Shown piece after piece: positions 1 through 6,420 of a stretch of 17,382 nt of DNA. The translations under genes and the position numbers were made by a program. The notes beneath the pieces were generated by a model. It was not told the origin of the DNA. It saw only the letters and a list, made by a program, of their open reading frames with translations, and searched no databases. The stretch is from Lachnospiraceae bacterium UBA3316 (GTDB lineage: Bacteria > Bacillota > Clostridia > Lachnospirales > Lachnospiraceae): NCBI GenBank assembly GCA_002361955.1, contig DESK01000020.1, positions 52,167 through 69,548 on the forward strand. The letters run 5' to 3'. The number at the start of each line of letters is the position of its first letter. The stretch's first letter is position 1.

Positions 1-15
1 GAATCACTTTCTTAC

Positions 16-40
16 GGTCTGTGCAGCAAATGCACAGACC
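16..40. repeat. Perfect 10-bp inverted repeat (hairpin)
   Basis: GGTCTGTGCA (16-25) and TGCACAGACC (31-40) are exact reverse complements around a 5-nt loop. The only T-run nearby is at 58-61, 17 nt after the stem, so this is not a typical intrinsic terminator. It may be the end of an upstream transcript or part of a dispersed repeat. The following GTGAACAGTAAC (44-55) shares GTGAACAGT with 10978-10986. Confidence 0.6.
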
Positions 41-67
41 TGCGTGAACAGTAACAATTTTAACACT

Positions 68-100
68 GAAACAAAAAAGAAACAAAAAAGAAACAAAAAT
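68..100. repeat. Three tandem 11-bp A-tract repeats
   Basis: The unit GAAACAAAAAA occurs at 68-78 and 79-89, and again at 90-100 with a final T. A-tracts spaced about one helical turn apart are expected to bend DNA. Here they lie just upstream of the candidate promoter at 115-143, so an UP-element or curvature role is plausible. The repeat is directly visible; the role is inferred. Confidence 0.75.
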
Positions 101-114
101 AATTACGATATGTC

Positions 115-143
115 TGGAAAAAGTTCCTGATATCCGGTATACT
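115..143 (+). promoter_or_regulatory. Candidate sigma-A promoter for the hydrogenase maturation operon
   Basis: A -35-like TGGAAA (115-120, 4/6 to TTGACA) is separated by 17 bp from a -10-like TATACT (138-143, 5/6 to TATAAT). A-tract DNA lies upstream. Transcription would begin near 150. No better promoter was found between here and the first gene. If transcription starts further upstream, the 131-203 fold described separately becomes possible. Confidence 0.4.
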
Positions 144-203
144 TAAGGGAGAAGTTACTTCCGACCCCAAAGGGCTTATCCTGAGGGGGAAGGGTGCCGG
201 ATA
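131..203 (+). promoter_or_regulatory. Candidate structured leader RNA
   Basis: TATCCGGTAT (131-140) can pair with GTGCCGGATA (194-203): seven Watson-Crick pairs in a row, then G-U, A-U, G-U. Enclosed are a 4-bp hairpin, ACTT (141-144) with AAGT (152-155), and a 5-bp stem, CTTCC (158-162) with GGAAG (188-192). The layout resembles a three-way junction ahead of a terminator. I do not recognise it as a known riboswitch class. The outer stem overlaps the predicted -10 box, so the promoter call and the full fold cannot both be correct. Confidence 0.35.
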
Positions 204-219
204 CAAAACATGAGTGGAG

Positions 220-244
220 TGCGCCCTTTTTGGGCGCATTTTTT
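220..244 (+). terminator. Intrinsic terminator upstream of the hyd operon
   Basis: TGCGCCC (220-226) and GGGCGCA (232-238) form a perfect 7-bp GC-rich stem with a TTTTT loop, followed by a T-run at 239-244. It lies only 50 bp before the first gene and after the only good promoter candidate, so it may be a conditional terminator (attenuator) rather than the end of an upstream gene. GGGTGC (192-197) could pair with GCGCCC (221-226) as an antiterminator, with one G-U pair. Confidence 0.8.
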
Positions 245-294
245 GGCTTGCGTGCGAAAAGCCAGACTTTATAGAAAACAGATGGGAGGTATCT

Positions 295-543
295 ATGGAC
301 ACTAGAATTGCAGTCATAACGATGATTCTGGAAAATACGGAAGCTTCTGAGGAACTGAACCGGCTTCTGCACCAATATGCCCAGTGGGTGGTTGGGCGCA
401 TGGGGGTTCCTTACCGGGAAAAGGGGGTGTCCGTGATCTGCGTGATTCTGGACGCGCCCCAGGAGAAGATCAGCGCTCTTTCGGGAAAGCTGGGAATGCT
501 GCCGGGAGTGACGAGTAAGACGGCCTACGGCCCGGCAAAATGA
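295..543 (+). CDS. TM1266-type iron-only hydrogenase system regulator-like protein
   Basis: A protein of 82 residues. The start at 295 is chosen because GGGAGG (284-289) sits just upstream; an in-frame ATG at 214 would begin inside the terminator region. The small alpha/beta protein opens with a strand of the form RIAVITMILE, has a second hydrophobic strand GVSVICVILDA near residues 45-55, and ends in a glycine/lysine-rich tail. This matches the short ACT/NikR-C-like proteins typified by TM1266, annotated as putative regulators of the [FeFe]-hydrogenase system and often encoded next to hydE, hydF and hydG. No DNA-binding domain is present, so the regulatory role is only the family name. hydG begins 25 bp downstream, so co-transcription is expected. 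Confidence 0.8.
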   Translation: MDTRIAVITMILENTEASEELNRLLHQYAQWVVGRMGVPYREKGVSVICVILDAPQEKISALSGKLGMLPGVTSKTAYGPAK

Positions 544-568
544 AAACTGAGAATTGGGAGGATATATC

Positions 569-1987
569 ATGTATAATGCAAAGTCAATGAAAGCGGAGGA
601 GTTCATCGACCATCAGGAGATTCTGGATGTGTTGGAGTATGCGGATAAGAATAAGCATAACAGGGAGCTGATCGATCAGATCCTACAGAAAGCGAGAGAG
701 AGAAAGGGACTGTCCTATCGGGAGGCGGCAGTGCTTCTGGATTGTGATATCGAGGAGAAAAATCAGGAAATCTACGGGCTGGCAGAGCAGATTAAAAAAG
801 ATTTTTACGGGAACAGAATCGTGATGTTTGCGCCCCTGTACCTGTCGAATTACTGTGTGAACGGTTGTGTGTATTGCCCTTATCATGCGAAAAATAAGCA
901 TATTGCCAGAAAGAAGCTGACCCAGGAGGAGATCCGCCGGGAGGTGATTGCCCTGCAGGATATGGGTCACAAACGGCTGGCTCTGGAGACTGGGGAAGAT
1001 CCGGTGAACAGTCCCATTGAGTACGTGCTGGAGAGCATCAAAACCATTTACAGTATCAAGCATAAGAACGGCGCGATCCGCAGGGTAAATGTGAATATCG
1101 CGGCGACGACGGTGGAAAACTACAGGAAATTGAAAGAGGCGGGGATTGGGACGTATATTCTTTTCCAGGAGACTTACCATAAAGAGAGCTATGAAAAACT
1201 GCATCCCACAGGCCCCAAGCACAATTACGCGTACCACACGGAGGCCATGGACCGGGCCATGGAGGGAGGAATCGACGATGTGGGCATCGGTGTTCTCTTC
1301 GGGCTGGAGCTGTACCGCTATGAGTTTGTGGGGCTTTTGATGCACGCGGAACATTTGGAGGCTGTTCACGGCGTAGGCCCCCATACGATCAGCGTTCCCA
1401 GAATACGCCATGCAGATGATATTGACGCGGATTCCTTTGATAATGGGATCGATGATGACACCTTTGCAAAGCTGGTGGCCTGCATACGTATCGCTGTCCC
1501 CTATACGGGTATGATCATTTCCACAAGGGAAAGCCAGAAGTGCCGGGAGAGAGTGCTGCACCTGGGCGTTTCCCAGATCAGCGGCGGTTCCCGTACCAGC
1601 GTGGGAGGCTATGTGGAGGCCGAGCCGGAGGAGGAGAATTCTGCCCAGTTTGATGTCAGCGATACCAGGAGCTTGGATGAGGTAGTAAACTGGCTGATGC
1701 GCCTGGGATATATTCCGAGCTTTTGTACGGCCTGCTACAGGGAAGGACGCACCGGCGACCGGTTTATGAGCCTGTGCAAAAGCGGCCAGATTCAGAACTG
1801 CTGCCATCCGAACGCCCTTATGACTTTGAAGGAATATCTGGAGGACTATGCTTCCGAGGATACGAAGCGGATCGGGGAGGAGCTGATTGTCCGGGAGATT
1901 GAGAAGGTACCCAGGGAAAAGACGAGGGAGATCGCCAGAAGACATTTGGAGGAGATCGCAAACGGGCAGAGGGACTTCCGGTTCTAA
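569..1987 (+). CDS. hydG: [FeFe] hydrogenase H-cluster radical SAM maturase HydG
   Basis: A protein of 472 residues. The start at 569 follows GGGAGGA (556-562) at 6 nt; an upstream in-frame ATG at 554 would precede that site. The radical SAM motif CVNGCVYC supplies C96, C100 and C103 for the SAM-binding [4Fe-4S] cluster. Near the C-terminus, CTAC begins the CX2CX22C motif that binds the auxiliary cluster; this motif separates HydG from the thiamine enzyme ThiH. In this family the enzyme cleaves tyrosine to p-cresol and dehydroglycine, yielding CO and cyanide delivered as an Fe(CO)2(CN)-cysteine unit for the H-cluster. Length and motifs are intact. It lies 25 bp after the TM1266-like gene and 23 bp before hydF, consistent with one operon. 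Confidence 0.95.
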   Translation: MYNAKSMKAEEFIDHQEILDVLEYADKNKHNRELIDQILQKARERKGLSYREAAVLLDCDIEEKNQEIYGLAEQIKKDFYGNRIVMFAPLYLSNYCVNGCVYCPYHAKNKHIARKKLTQEEIRREVIALQDMGHKRLALETGEDPVNSPIEYVLESIKTIYSIKHKNGAIRRVNVNIAATTVENYRKLKEAGIGTYILFQETYHKESYEKLHPTGPKHNYAYHTEAMDRAMEGGIDDVGIGVLFGLELYRYEFVGLLMHAEHLEAVHGVGPHTISVPRIRHADDIDADSFDNGIDDDTFAKLVACIRIAVPYTGMIISTRESQKCRERVLHLGVSQISGGSRTSVGGYVEAEPEEENSAQFDVSDTRSLDEVVNWLMRLGYIPSFCTACYREGRTGDRFMSLCKSGQIQNCCHPNALMTLKEYLEDYASEDTKRIGEELIVREIEKVPREKTREIARRHLEEIANGQRDFRF

Positions 1988-2010
1988 GGAGACGCCAAAA
2001 GGAGAGGGCT

Positions 2011-3201
2011 ATGGGAATGAATGATACCCCGTCATCCGAGCGGGTACACATCGGAATTTTCGGAAAGAGGAACGCAGGGAAATCCAGCGTGATCAATGCG
2101 CTGACAGGCCAGGAGCTGGCGATCGTGTCGGATGTGAAAGGGACGACGACCGATCCCGTATCAAAGGCTATGGAGCTGCTGCCCCTGGGGCCGGTGGTGA
2201 TGACCGACACACCGGGGATTGACGACGAGGGAATGCTTGGCAGCCTGCGGGTAAAGAAAAGCCGGCAGGTTCTGAACAAGGCGGATATGGCCGTGCTGGT
2301 AGTGGACGGGACGGAAGGAATGGCGTCGGAGGATGAAGCGTTACTGGAACAGATCAAAAAGAGAGGGATTCCCTGGATCGTCGTATTTAATAAGAGCGAT
2401 CTTGGCGGGGCGGCGCTGCCTGAGGGCAGGCAGTACCTTTCCGTCAGCAGCGTCACAGGGGAGAATATCCATGAACTGAAAGAACGGCTGGCCAGTCTGA
2501 TGCCGGAGGAGAACGGTGGACGCAGGGTGGTGGCCGATCTCTTAAAGCCCTCTGATTTCGTGATCCTTGTCGTTCCGATTGATAAGGCAGCGCCCAAGGG
2601 GCGGCTGATTCTTCCGCAGCAGCAGACGATTCGCGATATTTTGGACGCAGGGGCTGTGGCCATCGCGGTGAAAGAGGATGAGCTGAAACTTACTCTGGGG
2701 CAGCTGGGGAAAAAGCCGCGGATGGTGATCACCGACAGCCAGGTTTTTGAAAGGGCAGCCGCAGATACGCCGGAGGATATTCCGCTGACTTCCTTTTCTA
2801 TTTTGTTTGCCCGTTATAAGGGGGAGCTGGCGCCGTTTGCGGAGGGGGTGAAGGCCCTGAACCATGTGCAGGAGGGAGACAGGATTCTGATCGCCGAGGG
2901 GTGTACCCACCACCGCCAGTGCGATGACATCGGAACGGTGAAGCTTCCGCGGTGGATCAGGCAGTATACAGGAACGAACCCTGCATTCTGCTTCACCAGC
3001 GGCACGGAATTTCCGGAGGATCTGTCATCCTACCGGCTGATCATCCATTGCGGCGGCTGTATGCTGAACGCCAGGGAGATGCGCTATCGGATTGCCTGCG
3101 CTGCAGACGCGGGCGTGCCGATCACAAATTATGGCATGGCCATTGCTTATATGAAAGGAATTTTAGAACGGAGCCTGGATGGGATCGGGTGGAAAGCATA
3201 A
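2011..3201 (+). CDS. hydF: [FeFe] hydrogenase H-cluster maturation GTPase HydF
   Basis: A protein of 396 residues with AAGGAG before the ATG at 2011. The N-terminal GTPase domain shows the P-loop GKRNAGKSS (G18-S26), a TTTDP switch I, DTPG (G3) and NKSD (G4). The C-terminal cluster-binding domain shows C298-X-H300 followed by H346-C347-X2-C350, the CxH...HCxxC signature of HydF. The family acts as the scaffold/carrier that assembles the 2Fe subcluster from the HydE and HydG products and transfers it to apo-hydrogenase. All diagnostic residues are present. It is the last gene of the operon and is followed by a strong terminator. Confidence 0.95.
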   Translation: MGMNDTPSSERVHIGIFGKRNAGKSSVINALTGQELAIVSDVKGTTTDPVSKAMELLPLGPVVMTDTPGIDDEGMLGSLRVKKSRQVLNKADMAVLVVDGTEGMASEDEALLEQIKKRGIPWIVVFNKSDLGGAALPEGRQYLSVSSVTGENIHELKERLASLMPEENGGRRVVADLLKPSDFVILVVPIDKAAPKGRLILPQQQTIRDILDAGAVAIAVKEDELKLTLGQLGKKPRMVITDSQVFERAAADTPEDIPLTSFSILFARYKGELAPFAEGVKALNHVQEGDRILIAEGCTHHRQCDDIGTVKLPRWIRQYTGTNPAFCFTSGTEFPEDLSSYRLIIHCGGCMLNAREMRYRIACAADAGVPITNYGMAIAYMKGILERSLDGIGWKA

Positions 3202-3214
3202 ATAGAACAGTAGC

Positions 3215-3248
3215 AAAAAAACAGGCTGCCGGATCCGGCAGCCTGTTT
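3215..3248. terminator. Bidirectional intrinsic terminator
   Basis: Positions 3221-3246 are a perfect 26-bp palindrome with 13-bp arms (ACAGGCTGCCGGA and its complement). An A-run at 3215-3221 reads as seven U on the minus strand, and TTT at 3246-3248 serves the plus strand. It sits between the convergent ends of hydF and the DUF4358 gene, so it can end both transcripts, more strongly for the minus strand. Confidence 0.9.
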
Positions 3249-3265
3249 CTATAAGAATGAAGATA

Positions 3266-3739
3266 TTAGAATCCTGCTTTTTTCAGTACGCTCTCGGCCT
3301 TTGCGGTGTCATCCGTTACGCAGAGCACAGCGTAGTTTCCAGAAGTCTTGATCACAGCAGCGTCTAATTTTTCAACTTCTTCCGGCGCATAGCTGGCAAA
3401 CAGCTCTGACTGGCTTTCTACCCGGGATTTGAAAAGGTCTGCCACCTCAGAAGTGTAGGCGCTGTCCTTACACTTGATAACTGCCACTTCACAGGCAGTT
3501 GCGCCTGTGCTCATGTATGCCGCGCTCTCCTCCACCTGCTCCATGTCCACAAAGTACGTGGAAGCCAGAATATCGGAAACCACGGGATCCGATGAAAGTG
3601 TACCGTCACTGACTGTCTCGGAAAGCTGTTTTGCCAGGTCAGCGGCACTTGCGGATACTTCCTTGGCGGAGCCGCCGCAGGCGGTAAGCGACAGGATAAG
3701 CATCAGGGATGCCAGAGCCATAGATACGATTTTTTTCAT
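3266..3739 (-). CDS. DUF4358-family lipoprotein
   Basis: A protein of 157 residues. The start at 3739 is set by AAGGAGAT (3748-3755) 8 nt upstream; the open frame continues upstream but that stretch looks non-coding. The N-terminus is a lipoprotein signal: basic MKK, a hydrophobic core, then the lipobox LTAC with C21 as lipidation site. The mature part begins with a Ser/Ala-rich stretch, then an acidic alpha/beta domain with a phrase like SDILASTYF and a region EVAVIKCKDSAY. This matches DUF4358 as I recall it. The molecular function is unknown. The protein would be anchored on the outer face of the membrane. The gene is second in a minus-strand pair, 61 bp after the SGNH gene, and close to MBOAT and DHHW genes, which suggests a role in envelope polymer acylation. 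Confidence 0.75.
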   Translation of the reverse strand: MKKIVSMALASLMLILSLTACGGSAKEVSASAADLAKQLSETVSDGTLSSDPVVSDILASTYFVDMEQVEESAAYMSTGATACEVAVIKCKDSAYTSEVADLFKSRVESQSELFASYAPEEVEKLDAAVIKTSGNYAVLCVTDDTAKAESVLKKAGF

Positions 3740-3776
3740 AATAATAAATCTCCTTTTCATAAAAATATAAGGTATG

Positions 3777-3800
3777 GGCTGGCTCCAAAACGAGCCTGCC
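3777..3800 (-). repeat. Hairpin directly after the SGNH stop codon
   Basis: On the minus strand GGCAGGCTC, loop GTTTTG, then GAGCCAGCC form a 9-position stem with one A-A mismatch, starting immediately after the TGA at 3801-3803. A U-rich stretch follows only about 12 nt later, so it is a weak terminator at best. It may set the relative expression of SGNH and DUF4358 or protect the mRNA end. Confidence 0.45.
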
Positions 3801-4763
3801 TCATGAAGCCTCCGGAGAAGTCTCCGGGGTGCTTTCTGTCTGTGTTTCAGATTCCGAGGAGGATTCTTCTTCCCCGGCGGATGGGTCTGTTTCGGAAACA
3901 TAGTGTGTTCGAAGGTAATCCAGCCAGATCTTGCAATAGGTGTCGTACATATGGACACCGTCGCTGGTGGCACCTTCAATGAGTGAATGGTTTCCGTCGG
4001 AGAGAACCTCATTTACATTCAGGTAGTAGTATCCCTCCTCCTCACAGAGCTCCAGAATTTTTTGGTTGACGATCTCAATGTTCTGGTTGTTTACATAGCT
4101 GGTGTCTTCTATTTTGGCTTCTTCCACATAGGCTACATTGATCACGTAGATCAGAGTATCCTGAGGGAGAAGCTTTTTGATCTCGGAAAGGCAGAGCCTG
4201 TAATTTTCCTTGAAAGCATCGAAATCCGGTTCTCCCAGGTCATTCGTTCCCAGCATAATGTAAACCTTCTTATACTGGGTATTGATCAGCGCCTGGTAAA
4301 CGGTGATCTGTTCATTATATAAATGAATGTATTTCTGTGTAAAAATATTGTTGACATTCATTCCTATACCGGTAAGAAACTGACCCTGCGTGATACCGGA
4401 TTGGTTCCGGAAGCCTTCCATCCTGGAATCGCCGATGAATACGGCGTCAGCAAAATATGTATCGTCCACAGGCGTGCTCTGCTCTGGGACGATGGATGGA
4501 TTTGTGGGGACATCCGGTGCCTGTGTCTCTGTCATAGGAACAGGTGCTGTTGTCTCCAAGGTGTTTTCTGTTTCCGGCACCTTCGCCCTGGTGTCTGTCA
4601 GCAGCTCGTTAATCTGCGAGTCCACCAGCGACGGCAGGCTTTCTTTTTGAAAAATATTGATCAGCAGTCTCCCCTCAAATACGACCAATATTATAAAGAT
4701 CAGTATAAGCATATTAAGAAAACGGCCAGGATTCTGCCGTTTCCGTTTTTTCTGATGTGGCAT
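3801..4763 (-). CDS. SGNH/GDSL-family hydrolase, membrane-anchored
   Basis: A protein of 320 residues with AGGGGAGA (4768-4775) before the start at 4763. A basic N-terminus (KKRKRQ) is followed by one membrane segment at about residues 16-29, then a Ser/Thr/Pro-rich linker to about 100, so the catalytic domain should be extracellular. The SGNH blocks are present: FIGDS (Ser113, block I), LGTND (Gly172 and Asn174, block III) and SDGVH (Asp268 and His271, block V). The last 25 residues are Ser/Glu/Thr-rich. Such enzymes add or remove O-acyl groups on glycans. Placed next to an MBOAT and a DHHW protein, it is probably an acetyl transferase or esterase for a cell-surface polymer. The substrate cannot be read from sequence. 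First gene of the minus-strand operon. Confidence 0.85.
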   Translation of the reverse strand: MPHQKKRKRQNPGRFLNMLILIFIILVVFEGRLLINIFQKESLPSLVDSQINELLTDTRAKVPETENTLETTAPVPMTETQAPDVPTNPSIVPEQSTPVDDTYFADAVFIGDSRMEGFRNQSGITQGQFLTGIGMNVNNIFTQKYIHLYNEQITVYQALINTQYKKVYIMLGTNDLGEPDFDAFKENYRLCLSEIKKLLPQDTLIYVINVAYVEEAKIEDTSYVNNQNIEIVNQKILELCEEEGYYYLNVNEVLSDGNHSLIEGATSDGVHMYDTYCKIWLDYLRTHYVSETDPSAGEEESSSESETQTESTPETSPEAS

Positions 4764-4809
4764 ATTTTCTCCCCTGATCGAAAAATTAATTTGTTTTTTC
4801 CTCCCCTCT

Positions 4810-4837
4810 ATGATATCATAAACCCGGTAATTGTAAA
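4810..4837 (-). promoter_or_regulatory. Promoter of the SGNH-DUF4358 operon
   Basis: On the minus strand, -35 TTTACA (4832-4837, 5/6) and -10 TATCAT (4810-4815, 5/6) are spaced 16 bp apart, about 47 bp before the SGNH start. The -10 box overlaps a perfect 12-bp palindrome, TATGATATCATA (4809-4820), which could be an operator. Confidence 0.6.
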
Positions 4838-4884
4838 TAGTTTTTTCAAATCCTAAAAAAAATTTAATGTTACAGTTCTGTGGG

Positions 4885-4928
4885 ATCCGGCCCTTCGCCG
4901 CAGGCGGAGATAAAAGGGGCTGGATTTT
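4885..4928 (+). promoter_or_regulatory. Stem-loop in the MBOAT leader
   Basis: ATCCGGCCC (4885-4893) can pair with GGGCTGGAT (4917-4925), nine pairs including one G-U, and TTT follows. Inside it CGCC (4896-4899) pairs with GGCG (4903-4906). It lies between the divergent intergenic region and the MBOAT start, and could be a weak attenuator. A plus-strand promoter in the AT-rich stretch 4831-4868 is likely but I cannot place it with confidence. Confidence 0.35.
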
Positions 4929-4981
4929 GCTGGTTTGGCCGGAAGCAGGATCTGTGGCCAGGTGACAAGTGTGAGGTAGGT

Positions 4982-6406
4982 ATGGTTTTCAGTAGTATAT
5001 TATTTATGTTCCGCTTTCTTCCCGTTGTATTGCTTTTATATTTTATTGCTCCAAGGAAAATCCGAAATGTAATCCTGTTTCTGTTCAGTCTGTTTTTTTA
5101 TGCCTGGGGAGAACCAAAGTATGTATTCCTGATGCTTTTTTCCATTACCATGGATTATACGATCGGGCAGGCGATCGACAGATTTAAAAAGGACGGCCAC
5201 AGGAAAAGGGCGAAAGCCGCGCTGCTGGTTTCCATCGCGGTAAACCTGGGAATACTGGCATTTTTTAAGTATGCTGATTTTATCGTAGGGTCGGTAAACA
5301 GCCTGTTTGGCACGGCGTTTCCGCTTCCCGGGATCCCTCTTCCGATTGGTATTTCCTTTTTTACCTTTCAGACGATGTCTTATACCATCGATGTGTACCG
5401 GGGGGCCACAAAGGTACAGAAAAAATGGATTAATTACGGAACCTACGTGTCCATGTTTCCCCAGCTTATCGCGGGCCCGATCGTCCAGTACAAGACGATC
5501 GCGGAACAGATGATGCAAAAGGACCGGGAAAATATCGACGATTTTGCCTGCGGTGTGCAGCGCTTTATGGCGGGCGTGGGAAAAAAGGTATTGTTGGCCA
5601 ATAATATCGGGCTGCTCTGTGACACGGTGCTCGCGATGCCGATGGGGAATGTTCCGGTGGCAACGGCCTGGCTGGGCGCTTTGGCCTACACCTTTCAGAT
5701 TTACTTTGATTTTTCGGGATATTCGGATATGGCGATCGGTTTGGGAAAGATGTTCGGCTTTCACTTCCTGGAGAACTTTGAACATCCTTACATAGCAAGG
5801 AGCATAACGGAATTCTGGCGGCGCTGGCACATTTCCCTGAGTTCCTGGTTCCGTGAGTATGTGTACATTCCCCTGGGGGGAAACAGGCACGGCGCGCTCA
5901 AACAGGTGCGGAATATTTTCATTGTCTGGATGCTTACAGGGATCTGGCACGGCGCGCACTGGAATTATGTGCTTTGGGGCGTTTACTACGGTGTATTTCT
6001 GATTTTGGAAAAATTTGTCCTGGGGAAATGGGTGAAAAAGCTGCCGGGATGGTTGCAGAACCTCTATACGCTGCTGATCGTGGTGGTGGGCTGGGTGATC
6101 TTTAAGTGCGAGGATTTCTCCCTGGCCGGCCAGTGGCTTAGGGCGATGTTTGGGGCAAACGGGGCTGGTTTCTTTAATTCCGAGACCATTTATCTTCTAT
6201 ATAATTATGCCCTGCTGCTGTTCGTCCTTATCCTGGGAAGCACGTCCCTGCCCAAACGCTGGGGAGAGAGGCTTCTGAATTGTTTCCGTGAAGGGGGAAC
6301 GGTGCAGACACTGTTAAAATGTGCGTTTTGTGCCGGAATCTTTGTGATTTCCGTGGCATATTTGGTGGACGCCAGCTACAATCCATTCCTATATTTCAGG
6401 TTTTAA
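4982..6406 (+). CDS. MBOAT-family O-acyltransferase (AlgI/DltB-like)
   Basis: A protein of 474 residues. The start at 4982 (MVFSSILFMFRF) directly opens the first membrane helix and has AGGTAGG before it; an upstream in-frame ATG at 4880 would add a non-hydrophobic leader lying in the stem-loop region. It is a polytopic protein with many hydrophobic helices. The AlgI-type signatures are WRRWHISLSSW (His283) and TGIWHGAHWNYVLWG (His323, the MBOAT active-site histidine, and His326). FFTFQTMSYTIDVYRG and PQLIAGPIVQ are also typical. Family members move an acyl group, usually acetyl, from a cytoplasmic donor across the membrane to a surface polymer with an SGNH-like partner. DHHW follows 14 bp downstream. 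DltB is less likely because no dltA, dltC or dltD neighbours are seen. Confidence 0.93.
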   Translation: MVFSSILFMFRFLPVVLLLYFIAPRKIRNVILFLFSLFFYAWGEPKYVFLMLFSITMDYTIGQAIDRFKKDGHRKRAKAALLVSIAVNLGILAFFKYADFIVGSVNSLFGTAFPLPGIPLPIGISFFTFQTMSYTIDVYRGATKVQKKWINYGTYVSMFPQLIAGPIVQYKTIAEQMMQKDRENIDDFACGVQRFMAGVGKKVLLANNIGLLCDTVLAMPMGNVPVATAWLGALAYTFQIYFDFSGYSDMAIGLGKMFGFHFLENFEHPYIARSITEFWRRWHISLSSWFREYVYIPLGGNRHGALKQVRNIFIVWMLTGIWHGAHWNYVLWGVYYGVFLILEKFVLGKWVKKLPGWLQNLYTLLIVVVGWVIFKCEDFSLAGQWLRAMFGANGAGFFNSETIYLLYNYALLLFVLILGSTSLPKRWGERLLNCFREGGTVQTLLKCAFCAGIFVISVAYLVDASYNPFLYFRF

Positions 6407-6420
6407 GGTGAGAGACAGAT

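Noticed and set aside
150..215. Leader compared from memory with TPP, SAM-I, glycine, THF, cobalamin, c-di-GMP, guanidine and T-box elements.
   Set aside because: None of the conserved cores of these classes could be matched, so no known riboswitch name is given.
683..1945. Long open frame on the minus strand opposite hydG (420 codons).
   Set aside because: It is the antisense shadow of hydG: no ribosome site, no recognisable domain, while the plus strand carries the complete radical SAM and CX2CX22C motifs.
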